A DNA stretch of 39,031 bases, from NCBI GenBank assembly GCA_011525685.1, contig WYBW01000081.1, forward strand, positions 1 to 39,031, given 5' to 3'. Source of the stretch: Verrucomicrobiia bacterium (lineage in GTDB: Bacteria; Verrucomicrobiota; Verrucomicrobiia; Limisphaerales; JADLHS01). Positions 1 to 8,767 of the stretch are shown here, one piece after another. The translations under genes and the position numbers were made by a program. The notes under the pieces were generated by a model. That model made no database searches. It saw nothing but the letters and a program-made list of their open reading frames with translations, and was not told the DNA's origin. Every line of letters starts with the position of its first letter. Positions within the stretch are counted from its first letter, which is position 1.

Positions 1-291
1 AGCACTTCCATTCGTGTTTTGTGACTCATTTGGGTGTCCATAGCTCGGTAACACCCCTTTTGAGTCAACGTATGGTTTCCTCAAACCATTTCTCCCCGCC
101 TTCGCTAACATTCTTTTTGAGTCAATTGGGCCATGGAAAGCCTTTACACGCGTTGCCCGTTTATCTGCGCCTGCGATCTCAAAAGACGTTCGTGAGGATT
201 TAGGGCACAAAGGCGGAGACAGAACAAGGAACTTACTGCGAATTCACCACGTAGCAGGAATTTGCCATGCCGCTGATTCAATAGATTCCAG
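1..291. other. Intergenic/edge region, no gene recognised
   Basis: This left edge lies downstream of the uvrC stop. Only short open frames are present, and none resembles a known protein or has a convincing start. A short phrase containing TTTTGAGTCAA-like sequence occurs twice (around 57-66 and 115-124), which may be chance. No terminator hairpin for uvrC is obvious here. Confidence 0.5.
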
Positions 292-2013
292 TCAAACGAG
301 GGAAGACCGCGCGTCAAGAAACGCCTTTAACTCCGCCGCCGCCTTGCCGCCGAAGCCGGGCACGGCTGCGATTTGCTCGAGAGTCGCCACGCGCAAACGC
401 TGGACGGAGCCGAACTTTTTCAGCAACGCCGCCTTGCGCTGCTCGCCGATGCCGGGGAATTCATCGAGGATGCTCTCGGAAATCTTCCGGATGCGAAGCT
501 GGGCGTTATAGGAGTTGGCCACTCGATGACATTCATCACGCACGCGCTGAAGAAGTTTCACAGCCGGATGATCGAGGCCAAGCCGCAACGGTTCGCTTTC
601 GCCGGGCCGGTAGATTTCCTCGAACTCCTTGGCCAGTCCGATGACGGGGATTTGTTCCAGGCCAAGTCTCTTCAACTCCGCGCAAGCCGCGTTGAGCTGG
701 CCTTTGCCACCGTCTATCAGGATGAGGTCGGGAAGTGGTGGAGACAACAGCCTCGCGTGCGAAGCCGCAGGTGAGCAGGTGGGTGGGTGGGAAAGTGAGA
801 CTTCGCCAGCAGGCAACTTCCCGCTCTCCCACTTTCCCACTTCCTCACTTTCAATCTTGCTCGGCCTCCCACGCCTCACTCGCTTGCTCGTCTCCTCCAC
901 CAGCTTCTGCAACTCCTGCGGAATCGCCTCCCCGCCCTCGTCGCGCTCTCCGGCTTGGGAGGTTGGATTTTCGACTTTGGACTCATTGAGCAAGCGAGTG
1001 TATCGCCGTCGCACGACCTCGGCCATGCTGGCAAAGTCATCCTGCCCCACGACGGTCTTGATTTTGAACCGGCGGTAATTTGCCCGATCAGGCCGGCCAT
1101 TCTTGAAACTCACCAGCGAAGCCACGGCAAACGTGCCGCTGATGTTCGAAATGTCAAAGCCTTCGATGCGTTGCGGCGGCGCAGGCAGGCCCAACACCTT
1201 GACCAACTCCGTCAGATCACGTTCAGGGTCAATGGCCAGCGGCAGCGTGTAAGGCACGCGCTCGAACTTTTCCGTGCGCTTCGTGGTTTGTTCGAGGTCT
1301 TTGATCAGGTCGCGGAGATCGGCAGCCTTCTCGTAATCCTGCGCCGCGGCTGCCTTGCGCATCTCCAGTCCGAGCTGCTCCTTCATCTCGCGGCACTGGC
1401 CGTCGAGGAAATCGCACGCGGCGCGGACCTGATCGAGGTATTGCTCGCGCGTGACGTTGCCGATGCACGGGGCGGTGCAGTATTTGAGATGCGCGTAAAG
1501 ACAATGCTTGTAGTCGCTCTCGCCCGGCGTGAACACGCGGCAGCCCCGCAGGTTGAACTGCTTGCGCACGAGCGCCAGCGTGTTGCGCGCGGCACTCGAA
1601 TTGGTGAACGGCCCGTAATAACGGGCGCCATCGTCCTTGCGGATGCGCGCAAAGGCGAAGTTGGGGATGGGATCGTTCAGGTTGATTTTCACCATCAGGA
1701 AGCGTTTGTCGTCGCGGAAACTGACGTTGTAGCGCGGTTGAAACTCCTTGATGAGCTTGCCTTCAAGCAGCAGCGATTCGGGTTCGCTCTTGACCACGTG
1801 AACGTCGAAATCGTGAATGGCCTCCACGAGCGCGTTGAACTTCAGGTCCCAGCCCATGCGGCGCGAGGGATGAAAATACTGGCTCACCCGCTTGCGCAAA
1901 TCGCGCGCCTTGCCGACGTAGATGACCGTGCCGAAGCGGTCCTTCATCAGGTAGATGCCCGGCTTGTGTGGCAGCGAGCTGAGTTTCTTGCGGATATGTT
2001 CGGACAACGGCAC
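292..2013 (-). CDS. uvrC: UvrABC system protein C (excinuclease subunit), with an in-frame insert
   Basis: UvrC makes the 3' and 5' incisions in nucleotide excision repair after UvrB loads on damage. The 573-residue product has a GIY-YIG domain (about residues 15-95; PGIYLM, YVGKARDLRKRV, Glu in LLLEGKLIKE). Four cysteines (C158, C171, C179, C183) match the family Fe-S cluster ligands. A UVR motif follows (about 215-245), then an RNase H-like nuclease domain with D287 (GFDISN), D434 (LIDGGKGQ) and H496 (DECHRVAN), and C-terminal helix-hairpin-helix repeats (515-570). The start is GTG at 2013 with no clear Shine-Dalgarno, but the GIY-YIG domain begins right after it. Residues about 343-425 form a low-complexity insert inside the nuclease domain, before the LIDGGKG motif; part of it is encoded by a palindromic repeat (775-850). 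The gene is divergent from the DUF4870 gene. Confidence 0.97.
   Translation of the reverse strand: MPLSEHIRKKLSSLPHKPGIYLMKDRFGTVIYVGKARDLRKRVSQYFHPSRRMGWDLKFNALVEAIHDFDVHVVKSEPESLLLEGKLIKEFQPRYNVSFRDDKRFLMVKINLNDPIPNFAFARIRKDDGARYYGPFTNSSAARNTLALVRKQFNLRGCRVFTPGESDYKHCLYAHLKYCTAPCIGNVTREQYLDQVRAACDFLDGQCREMKEQLGLEMRKAAAAQDYEKAADLRDLIKDLEQTTKRTEKFERVPYTLPLAIDPERDLTELVKVLGLPAPPQRIEGFDISNISGTFAVASLVSFKNGRPDRANYRRFKIKTVVGQDDFASMAEVVRRRYTRLLNESKVENPTSQAGERDEGGEAIPQELQKLVEETSKRVRRGRPSKIESEEVGKWESGKLPAGEVSLSHPPTCSPAASHARLLSPPLPDLILIDGGKGQLNAACAELKRLGLEQIPVIGLAKEFEEIYRPGESEPLRLGLDHPAVKLLQRVRDECHRVANSYNAQLRIRKISESILDEFPGIGEQRKAALLKKFGSVQRLRVATLEQIAAVPGFGGKAAAELKAFLDARSSLV
775..850. repeat. Palindromic repeat inside uvrC
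   Basis: An 11-bp perfect inverted repeat (GTGGGAAAGTG at 787-797, CACTTTCCCAC at 830-840) sits in a stretch built of short GTGGG and GAAAGTG units. It is translated in frame within UvrC as part of a low-complexity insert (about residues 385-412). It looks like a dispersed intergenic-type repeat captured by the gene; other copies elsewhere in the genome cannot be seen here. Confidence 0.6.
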
Positions 2014-2017
2014 GGAG

Positions 2018-2050
2018 GCAACTTACAAGTTGCGGGTTGCGGGTTGCAAG
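2018..2050. repeat. Short inverted and tandem repeat upstream of uvrC
   Basis: GCAACTTACAAGTTGC (2018-2033) is a perfect 7-bp inverted repeat with a 2-nt centre. It runs into tandem GGGTTGC units (2034-2046). It lies just upstream of the uvrC GTG start, so it could affect initiation, but no function is shown. Confidence 0.4.
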
Positions 2051-2149
2051 CGGGTGCGCTGGTCGAGTGGTTGCCGCAGTCAGGTGGGGATTGGCTGAGA
2101 TTTTCGGGTTGTCAACCGCGGCGGGCCGCGCTATTTCACCGGCAATCCT

Positions 2150-2569
2150 ATGGCTGACGAATCAACCCCGCCTCCAGCGCAACCCCTGCCCGACCCGCCC
2201 GCGTCGCCCAGTGATCAACAGGCCCGCACCTGGAACATGTGGTGTCATTTGAGTGCGCTGGCGGGACTGGTCGTTCCCTTCGGCAACGTGCTCGGACCGC
2301 TTCTGGTCTGGCAGCTCAAGAAGCACGAAGTTCCCTCGGTCGAGATTCATGGCAAAGCCGCACTCAACTTCCAGTTGACGGTGCTCATTGCCGTGGTGGC
2401 CCTTTTCGTCGTCGCACTCGTGCTTTCGTTCTTCTGCATCGGCTATCTGTTGTTTCCGCTGGTGTTTGCGGTCAGCGTCGCCGGCATTGTCTTCGGTGTC
2501 ATTGCGGGCGTGAAGGCCAACGAAGGCAAGGATTATCAGTACCCGTACAGTTTGAATCTGATCAACTGA
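2150..2569 (+). CDS. DUF4870 family membrane protein
   Basis: This 139-residue protein matches the DUF4870 pattern: a proline-rich N-terminus (1-28), then W-x-x-x-CHLSALAGLVVPFGNVLGPL (about 29-52), LLVWQLKK and the characteristic HGKAALNFQ (67-75). Long hydrophobic segments follow at about 76-97 and 98-121. The C-terminus (KDYQYPYSLNLI) is also typical. Proteins of this family are small inner-membrane proteins of unknown function. The start ATG at 2150 follows the divergent gap from uvrC and lacks a clear ribosome binding site. It is convergent with the SIS gene. Confidence 0.9.
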   Translation: MADESTPPPAQPLPDPPASPSDQQARTWNMWCHLSALAGLVVPFGNVLGPLLVWQLKKHEVPSVEIHGKAALNFQLTVLIAVVALFVVALVLSFFCIGYLLFPLVFAVSVAGIVFGVIAGVKANEGKDYQYPYSLNLIN

Positions 2570-2606
2570 GCCTGGGGCGGGATTCACGCCACGACTGGCC
2601 GACCGC

Positions 2607-3176
2607 TTACGCGCCCCACTGCGGATTCTCCATGAACGCGTAGCAGAGCAGGTGCAGGATGCCCATCTGCGCATCTTCGACGCGGCCATAGTGAGTGTCG
2701 TTGATGACGAGCACCTGCTCGGCGAGCTCGGCCATGCGCCCGCGTTTGGCCCCGACCAGCGCGGCGGTCTTGAGGCCGTGGTTCTTCGCCCACTCGAGCG
2801 CCTTCACGCAGTTCGGTGAGTTTCCACTCACACTGACGCCGATGGCAAGGTCGCCGGGCTTGCCGTAATTTTTCAACTGCGCGACGAACACGTCCTCGTA
2901 GGCGTAGTCATTTGCCAGGGCGGTCATCCAGCTTACGTTGTCGTTGAGCGAGAGCACGCGGAAGCGTTTGCCCAGCTTGTCGGAGGAGCCCTTGCCGAGG
3001 TCGGTGGCGAAGTGGGAGGCGTTGGCCGCGCTGCCGCCATTGCCAAACACAAAAATCTGGCGGTCGTCCTTCAGCGCGTCGCGCAACGTTTGCGTCAACC
3101 GCGCCACACCTTCCACGGGAATGGAATCATGCGCGGCCTTCTGGGCCTTGATGTAATCAGTAATCCATTGTTGCAT
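2607..3176 (-). CDS. SIS-domain phosphosugar isomerase, GmhA-like
   Basis: The 189-residue product is a single SIS domain resembling sedoheptulose-7-phosphate isomerase (GmhA), the first step of heptose synthesis. Visible motifs are FVFGNGGSAANASHFATDLGKG (43-63), the phosphosugar loop GVSVSGNSPNCVKALE (113-128), and VEDAQMGILHLL near the C-terminus. The start ATG at 3176 was chosen because the open frame upstream (to 3383) is Arg/Pro-rich and unlike the family. Relative to E. coli GmhA by eye, the catalytic Glu65 position reads Thr or Asp and the His180 position reads Gln, so the true substrate may differ. It could instead be one of the many GmhA-like sugar-phosphate isomerases; no other heptose gene is nearby. 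Confidence 0.85.
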   Translation of the reverse strand: MQQWITDYIKAQKAAHDSIPVEGVARLTQTLRDALKDDRQIFVFGNGGSAANASHFATDLGKGSSDKLGKRFRVLSLNDNVSWMTALANDYAYEDVFVAQLKNYGKPGDLAIGVSVSGNSPNCVKALEWAKNHGLKTAALVGAKRGRMAELAEQVLVINDTHYGRVEDAQMGILHLLCYAFMENPQWGA

Positions 3177-3379
3177 AGCGCGGGGAGGATGCCGGAGGCT
3201 GGGTTGCTTGTCAGGGCATTTCTGTCGCCCTGCACCGGGCTGGGCGGTGGACCCATGGCTGCGTGCCCATAAAGAAAGTCGCCTCCCGGGCGGGCGGCGC
3301 GGATCGCAAGGCCCTGTGCTTGATGCAGCCGGGACGAAGCAGCCTACACGGCTGTACGCAGACCTCGCTGACCGAGGCA

Positions 3380-4645
3380 TCACTTCCCCGCTTCGATCAG
3401 TTCGTAAATCTTCCCGTCGAACGAAAGCATGTAGAGTTCGCCGTCGCCGTCTTCCGCGAAGCTGGCCACGGGCCGCAGTGCGTTGGGCTTCACCAATTCG
3501 CCGTATGTGGTGACTTTGCCGTTTTCGTGGCGCAGGCCCCAGAGGGTGCCCATCTGGAAGTCGGCATAGACATACACGCCCCGCAGCGCCGGAAACTTCC
3601 TGCCGCGATAAACGTAGCCGCCGGTGATGCTCACGCCGATGCCGTGGTCGGGAAACTTACATTCCGCGGCCAGTTCCGCCTTGTGCGGATATTCCAACAC
3701 CGGATCAATGGGCGTGCCGCGCACCCGCCCTTCCCGGAACGGGTGAAAGCCTTCGCGAATGTTCCAGCCGTAATTGCCGCCCTTGGTGATGAGATTGACC
3801 TCCTCCCATTTGTCCTGGCCCACGTCGCCGGCCCAAAGGTCGCCCGTTTCGCGATCGAAACTCATGCGCCAGACATTGCGCAGGCCGTAGGCCCAGATTT
3901 CCGGACGCACACCTTCGGGCCGGGTGTCAAAGGGATCGGCCTTGGGCGTGCCGTCCTTTTCCCTGCCGACAAACGGGTTGTCCTTGGGAATGCCGTATTG
4001 CAGCCGACCGGTGCGCGAGTTGACGTCAATGCGCAAAATCTTTCCGAGCAAGTGATGGCCACTCTGGCCAACGTTGTGGGGATCGTTGGCCGCGCCGCCG
4101 TCGCCGGTGCTGATGTACAGGTAACCGTCCCGGCCAAAGATCATCGTGCTGCCGTCGTGGTTCCAATAGGGCTGCTCGATTTCCAACAAGATCCGCTCGG
4201 TGCTCAGGTCCGCCTGGTTCGGGTTGGTTCTGGAAACCTGGATTTCGCTGATGACATTGCGCTTGGGAACTTGCTGCGTGTAGTAGATGTAGAACCTGCC
4301 GTTCGACTTGAATTGCGGATGGAACGCGAACGCCAGCAATCCCTCTTCATTCTGTACGAGGGGTTTGCGGTCGGTGATGTCCAGGAACACCCGGCGCTCC
4401 GCGCTGTTGCGGTCGCGCGGCAGCAGCCAGATTTTGCCCTGTTGTTCGATGACGATGATGCGCTTTGAATCGTCCGGCGACTCTTCCATCCACAACGGCC
4501 GGTCGAAGTTCAGCGCCGGGTAAGCCACGCGCAGAGCGACGGGCGGCAGGGGTTCGGAGGACAACCCATTGACGGCGCCAGCCGCATAACAGGCCGCCAG
4601 GCCGAGGCAAAGCGCGCGTCCGAAACCACGGTTCAGGAATTGCAT
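3380..4645 (-). CDS. PQQ-dependent sugar (glucose/sorbosone) dehydrogenase family protein, exported
   Basis: The 421-residue protein has a signal-peptide-like N-terminus (residues 1-25) and a six-bladed propeller of the soluble glucose dehydrogenase family. Typical motifs are EEGLLAFAFHPQF (about 100-112), NHDGSTMIFGRDGYLYISTGDGG (about 162-184; H163 lines up with the catalytic His of soluble GDH), GLRNVWRMSFD and GWNIREG. Such enzymes oxidise sugars with PQQ and act outside the cytoplasm; some relatives are not true dehydrogenases. ATG 4645 was chosen over a possible start at 4732 because it directly precedes the signal peptide. The gene is divergent from the Gfo/Idh/MocA gene across a 155-bp gap. 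No PQQ synthesis gene is in the window. Confidence 0.88.
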   Translation of the reverse strand: MQFLNRGFGRALCLGLAACYAAGAVNGLSSEPLPPVALRVAYPALNFDRPLWMEESPDDSKRIIVIEQQGKIWLLPRDRNSAERRVFLDITDRKPLVQNEEGLLAFAFHPQFKSNGRFYIYYTQQVPKRNVISEIQVSRTNPNQADLSTERILLEIEQPYWNHDGSTMIFGRDGYLYISTGDGGAANDPHNVGQSGHHLLGKILRIDVNSRTGRLQYGIPKDNPFVGREKDGTPKADPFDTRPEGVRPEIWAYGLRNVWRMSFDRETGDLWAGDVGQDKWEEVNLITKGGNYGWNIREGFHPFREGRVRGTPIDPVLEYPHKAELAAECKFPDHGIGVSITGGYVYRGRKFPALRGVYVYADFQMGTLWGLRHENGKVTTYGELVKPNALRPVASFAEDGDGELYMLSFDGKIYELIEAGK

Positions 4646-4800
4646 GGGCGCGACATTATCGGAAAGGTGCGCGATTTCAACTCCAAGATATAAGGCGATG
4701 ACGCGTGGAGCAAAAGCGGTCAGGAAGCGCAAGCGGGAAAAAGTTCGACGGCCCTTGTGGTGTTGTTACGCTCCGCACCAGGATTGCAAAGGATTCAACT

Positions 4801-5769
4801 ATGAAGATTAGCGGCCTGGCCTTGGGAATTCTGCTGAGCGGTTTGGCGGCCTTCGGTGCCGATCTGCGCCTCGGAATCATCGGTTGCGACACGTCGCACG
4901 TCATTGCGTTCACGGAGGTGCTGAACAACCCCACAGCCAAAGGCCACGTTCCGGGCGGGAAAGTGGTGGCGGCGTTTCGCGGCGGCAGCCCGGACATTCC
5001 CTCCAGCGCCAATCGCGTCGAGGAATACTCGACCAAGTTGAAGGAACAATATGGCGTGCGGTTCTACCATACGATCGAGGAACTGTGCGAACACGTGGAC
5101 GCCGTGCTGCTGGAAAGCGTGGATGGCCGTCCCCACCTGGAGCAGGTGAAACCCGTGATCAAAGCGCGCAAGCCGGTGTTCATTGACAAACCCATGGCCG
5201 GTTCGCTGCGGGATGTGATCGAGATTTTTGAACTGGCGAAGAAAGCCAAAGTGCCGGTGTTCAGTTCGTCTTCGCTCCGCTTTGCCAGGGATTCCCAGGC
5301 GGCCCGCAATGGTGCGATTGGGAAAATCTCCTACGCGGAAACCTACAGTCCGTGTTCGCTCGAACCGCATCATCCGGATTTGTTCTGGTACGGCGTCCAC
5401 GGCGTCGAGGCGTTGTTCACCGTCATGGGCACGGGCTGCCAGACCGTCCAGCGCAGCCAGACCACCGACGGGAGAATCGAAGTGACCGGAGTTTGGAGCA
5501 AGGGACGGACGGGCGTGTTTCGCGAGGACAAAGGGTATCGCGGTCACGCGAAAGGTTCAAAGGGCGCGATGGACGTGGGGTCTTTTGATGGTTACGAACC
5601 GCTGGTCGCGGCGATCATGAATTTCTTTCAGACGGGAGTTGCGCCGGTGACACCGGCGGAAACCATCGAGATGTTCGCGTTCATGGAGGCGGCCGATGAA
5701 AGCAAGCGGCGGGGCGGCACGCCGGTGAAGGTCAAGGAAGTCATCAAGCAGGCCAAAGCGCGCCGGTGA
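4801..5769 (+). CDS. Gfo/Idh/MocA family oxidoreductase with signal peptide
   Basis: The 322-residue protein starts at ATG 4801 with a signal-peptide-like segment (about residues 1-20), followed directly by a Rossmann beta strand (LRLGIIGCDTSHV). The family pattern continues with FRGG, VLLESVDGRPHLEQV, the DKPMAG motif (EKP/DKP signature) and a C-terminal substrate domain. Family members are NAD(P)-dependent sugar or cyclitol dehydrogenases. In this phylum exported versions are common and their substrates are mostly unknown. The nucleotide-binding loop is G-I-I-G-C-D rather than the usual GxGxxG, so cofactor binding may be altered. The neighbouring divergent sugar dehydrogenase suggests carbohydrate metabolism. 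Confidence 0.87.
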   Translation: MKISGLALGILLSGLAAFGADLRLGIIGCDTSHVIAFTEVLNNPTAKGHVPGGKVVAAFRGGSPDIPSSANRVEEYSTKLKEQYGVRFYHTIEELCEHVDAVLLESVDGRPHLEQVKPVIKARKPVFIDKPMAGSLRDVIEIFELAKKAKVPVFSSSSLRFARDSQAARNGAIGKISYAETYSPCSLEPHHPDLFWYGVHGVEALFTVMGTGCQTVQRSQTTDGRIEVTGVWSKGRTGVFREDKGYRGHAKGSKGAMDVGSFDGYEPLVAAIMNFFQTGVAPVTPAETIEMFAFMEAADESKRRGGTPVKVKEVIKQAKARR

Positions 5770-5792
5770 CGCGCACGGCTCGGTTTCCATTT

Positions 5793-6656
5793 TCAAGGAT
5801 GGCCAGCAAAGTGACCGAGCAAATCGCGCGCGGCAAGTGTGTAAGCTTTCTGCTTGAGTGACTCGGTCTGCTGCGGGTCTTTGATTTCGCGGCGCGGGCG
5901 GACGCTGAAGCGGTTGTCTTCGAGCGGTTGCGCGTTGAACATGGACCAGTTACCCGTCGGCACGTCAATCACGGCGACTTTCAGCCGTATGCGTGTATGC
6001 TGGCGTTCGTCATAGACGAACCAGTTCACGACGGGAACCCACGAAATCGTCTTCGTCGCGAATTGCTCCGTGCCGGATTCCAGAATACCCCAGTAACAAA
6101 CAATCGCCGTTGCACCGGCCCGCGCGGCCGCCAGACGCAACCTGCGCGAGTAAGCACCGGGTTTGTCGTGAAGCGGCTCGGAGCTGTAGTTCTCCCGGGC
6201 CAGGGTCGTGAGTGGCACAGCGCTGGCCGGCTTGTCGGGATCGGTGATAATGAACGCATTGCGAGTGGAACGTTGATTTGATCGGACTTCGGGTTGGCTT
6301 TGTTGCGTGGCGAAACCGGTGAACGGCACGACGCGAAAATGTTTGTTCAACTCGGCAATCATCGGACCATCGGGATACATTGCGCCGGACTGAACGAGCA
6401 GGATTGTGCTGCCGGACGAGAGTTGCACCGACTTTGCCTGGTTGCTGGCGCGGCGGATGTCTTCCTCGGTGACGGGTTGATCGCGATTCAAGCCCAACAC
6501 GTCAAACTCGTCGAGTTCACGTGAGTGAGGACTGCCGTAGTGGAGATGATCGTGATAGCCCGATTGGGAAATCGTGCGAGTCTTGTTGGCGCAGCCCATC
6601 AGCAGAGAGGCGGCAGCGATCAGGGCGAATGTCGTTGCAGTTTTCATCGTTTTCAT
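5793..6656 (-). CDS. Lipoprotein of unknown function, last gene of the ECF-sigma operon
   Basis: The 287-residue product has a lipoprotein signal peptide ending in LLMGC (Cys about residue 23), so it is probably membrane-anchored. I do not recognise the rest. It contains a segment STILLVQSGAMYPDGPMI and a core AGATAIVCYWGILES followed by a beta-rich part, which may be a small alpha/beta domain. The start is uncertain: ATG 6656 is used, ATG 6647 or TTG 6662 are possible. It begins 11 bp after the VIT/vWA gene stop, so it is probably co-transcribed with it and with the sigma factor genes upstream. Confidence 0.75.
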   Translation of the reverse strand: MKTMKTATTFALIAAASLLMGCANKTRTISQSGYHDHLHYGSPHSRELDEFDVLGLNRDQPVTEEDIRRASNQAKSVQLSSGSTILLVQSGAMYPDGPMIAELNKHFRVVPFTGFATQQSQPEVRSNQRSTRNAFIITDPDKPASAVPLTTLARENYSSEPLHDKPGAYSRRLRLAAARAGATAIVCYWGILESGTEQFATKTISWVPVVNWFVYDERQHTRIRLKVAVIDVPTGNWSMFNAQPLEDNRFSVRPRREIKDPQQTESLKQKAYTLAARDLLGHFAGHP

Positions 6657-6667
6657 TCTCAAGGTGG

Positions 6668-8767
6668 TCAGTCTTCATTCACGGTCGTGTCGTATCGCAC
6701 CCCCTGCGGTACAGGCACCGCTACCGGCATGGTGACACCTTCCGCGCCTTCCGAGCGCCGGGTCGAGTCCACAGCAATGAAGGCCGTAAACGCGGACATC
6801 AGGCTGTAGTCGAGTGCGACTTGTTTGATGCGATCGGGCAATTCGGCGTTTGGTGCGTAGGTGGATTCATCGGCCAGGTCGGCGATCTTCAAGCGCGCCC
6901 AGACGCTCGGCAGGCCTGTGTGAGCGGAGTCGCTCGGTGTGAGGTTTGCGGGAACAGTCAGTGAAACGGGAAGATGCGCTGCACGACCAGAAATACGCAG
7001 AATAGTTTCAGCTTCTCCGGCAAAGCGTCCGGTCACTACGACAGGCCGGCCTGGGAACAAGTCTGGCAATCTGCGCGGAAACACTTCGGAGACTCGCATC
7101 GTGCCCCAGTCAATTTGCAGATCGGTCATGGCGGGATGGCCGATGCGATTGAAAAAATCCTCCATGACCCTGGCCGCGTCATCGCGCGGGCCGAGATACG
7201 CCACCGCGCCGCGACCAGTCTTGGCCATGTGATCCAACAAATAGCGGTTCACCGATGAGCCGACGCCAAAGCTGAAAATGCGCGCCGCGCCCAGCCGCTT
7301 GTGAACTTCGCCAAGGATTTCCGCCTCGTTGCCGATGTAACCGTCCGTCAGGAAGCAAACGAAGCGCAGGCGTTGCGGGTCGTGCGGGAAGTCCAGCGCG
7401 GCTTTCACGCCTTCAATCATCATCGTGCCGCCCTCGCCGCGCAGGGATTTCAGGTACTGCAATCCCCGTTGAACATTCTGTGGCGTGGCCTCGATTGGCG
7501 CGCGGCCCAGTTGCCCGGCGCTGACCGAGAAATTGATAAGCTGGAACGAGTCGCCCGGCCGCAGCAGGCGCAGGCCGCGCTCGACAGCGGCTTTGGCCTG
7601 CGCGATGGGTGTGCCGGACATGCTACCAGAGCAGTCCAACACAAAGACCAGTTCCAGCGGCTGGCGCGTGAGCGACGCGAGTTCCTCGGGCGGATAGATC
7701 ATGAGGGTGAAGTATCCGCCACGCGCGTCCCGGTGCGTCAGCAAAGAGGATTTGATGCTTTCGCCGGACACGCGGTAGCGCAGGACAAAATCCTTGTTCG
7801 GCAAAGTATCGTGGGGTTGAAGTGTCACCGCGAGTTGATGGGGCGAAGGGGATTCGTGGGACACCTCGTGTGTGGGGCATTGGAAATCCTCAATCGCGAC
7901 TCCGGCATCCACGTCCACGCGCAATGAGATGTCATGACCGCTTCGCTCGTTGGGCTTGAGATATTGTATCTCTGTTCTCTGCCCAGACGCGCCGTGCTTC
8001 CCAAGCGGAACAGCGCTGATTCCGTTGGTCATGCCGGGCGGATTGAACCGCGGGCCGACGACCATCGGGAAAACGAATTCATACCAGCCGTCCACATATT
8101 CGAGCGTGTGGAAATACTTGATCGTCACATCAATGGCCTTGCCCGGCTCGATGTTGGCGACGGATTGTGTGAAAATGTTGGGCCGTTCCTCGGTGAGCAG
8201 TGACGCGACGTAACCCTGGCGCTTGGCGGCTTGATAAATTTGCTCAGCCTCCTGTCGCTCGCGGATGATGCCGCGAATCCGTCGCTCGCCAATGGTCATG
8301 ATGAATTCGTTCACCGCCGCGTTGTGGGGCAGCGGGAATACATAGACGGCTTCAATCTTGGTGTCATAGGGATTGTGAAATTGCTGCAGGACTTGGACCG
8401 AGCCGATGTAGCCGCTGACGGACGCACGAACGTCCGTGTGCTTGAGCGGCATGGGGATTTGCTTTTCCTCCACTTGAGCCATCAAGGCGCCAGAACCAGG
8501 CGACACTTCATCGCTCGCAGGTGGCGGCTCAGAAGAGCGGGCGATGACCCAGAGTTCGGTGATGGCGGTGGTTTCAAATACTCGCTGTGAACCAACGGGT
8601 GGGAGCCCGGCCATCAGCGTTCCGGCGAAAGCGGGAGACGCAGCCCGAAATGGCAGCGCCGTCAGGGCAACGGGTTTGCTCTTGCATCCCGAAAACGTGG
8701 GTGAGACGACAGCGGCAAGAAGCGCGGACAACAACAGGTTGATGGGCGTGCGGTGGCTCATTTTCAT
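6668..8767 (-). CDS. VIT and von Willebrand factor A domain lipoprotein
   Basis: The 699-residue protein has a lipobox (TFSGC, Cys28) and then a VIT domain (about 100-230; YVFPLPHNAAVNEF, RIRGIIRERQEAEQIYQAA, RPNIFTQSVANIEPG). A vWA domain follows (about 371-545) with an intact MIDAS motif: D378-C-S380-G-S382, a Thr in GEGGTMM and Asp in FLTDGYIGNE. This is the inter-alpha-trypsin-inhibitor-heavy-chain architecture, thought to mediate metal-dependent protein contacts at the cell surface. The C-terminal 150 residues are beta-rich. The start ATG 8767 overlaps the stop of the upstream cohesin-like gene by ATGA, showing translational coupling. The product is probably under control of the ECF sigma factor at 10535. 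Confidence 0.92.
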   Translation of the reverse strand: MKMSHRTPINLLLSALLAAVVSPTFSGCKSKPVALTALPFRAASPAFAGTLMAGLPPVGSQRVFETTAITELWVIARSSEPPPASDEVSPGSGALMAQVEEKQIPMPLKHTDVRASVSGYIGSVQVLQQFHNPYDTKIEAVYVFPLPHNAAVNEFIMTIGERRIRGIIRERQEAEQIYQAAKRQGYVASLLTEERPNIFTQSVANIEPGKAIDVTIKYFHTLEYVDGWYEFVFPMVVGPRFNPPGMTNGISAVPLGKHGASGQRTEIQYLKPNERSGHDISLRVDVDAGVAIEDFQCPTHEVSHESPSPHQLAVTLQPHDTLPNKDFVLRYRVSGESIKSSLLTHRDARGGYFTLMIYPPEELASLTRQPLELVFVLDCSGSMSGTPIAQAKAAVERGLRLLRPGDSFQLINFSVSAGQLGRAPIEATPQNVQRGLQYLKSLRGEGGTMMIEGVKAALDFPHDPQRLRFVCFLTDGYIGNEAEILGEVHKRLGAARIFSFGVGSSVNRYLLDHMAKTGRGAVAYLGPRDDAARVMEDFFNRIGHPAMTDLQIDWGTMRVSEVFPRRLPDLFPGRPVVVTGRFAGEAETILRISGRAAHLPVSLTVPANLTPSDSAHTGLPSVWARLKIADLADESTYAPNAELPDRIKQVALDYSLMSAFTAFIAVDSTRRSEGAEGVTMPVAVPVPQGVRYDTTVNED

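Noticed and set aside
955..2157. 400-residue open frame on the plus strand
   Set aside because: It is antisense to uvrC, which has all family motifs; the frame has no recognisable domain.
3263..4468. 401-residue open frame on the plus strand
   Set aside because: It is antisense to the clear PQQ-dehydrogenase gene and matches nothing.
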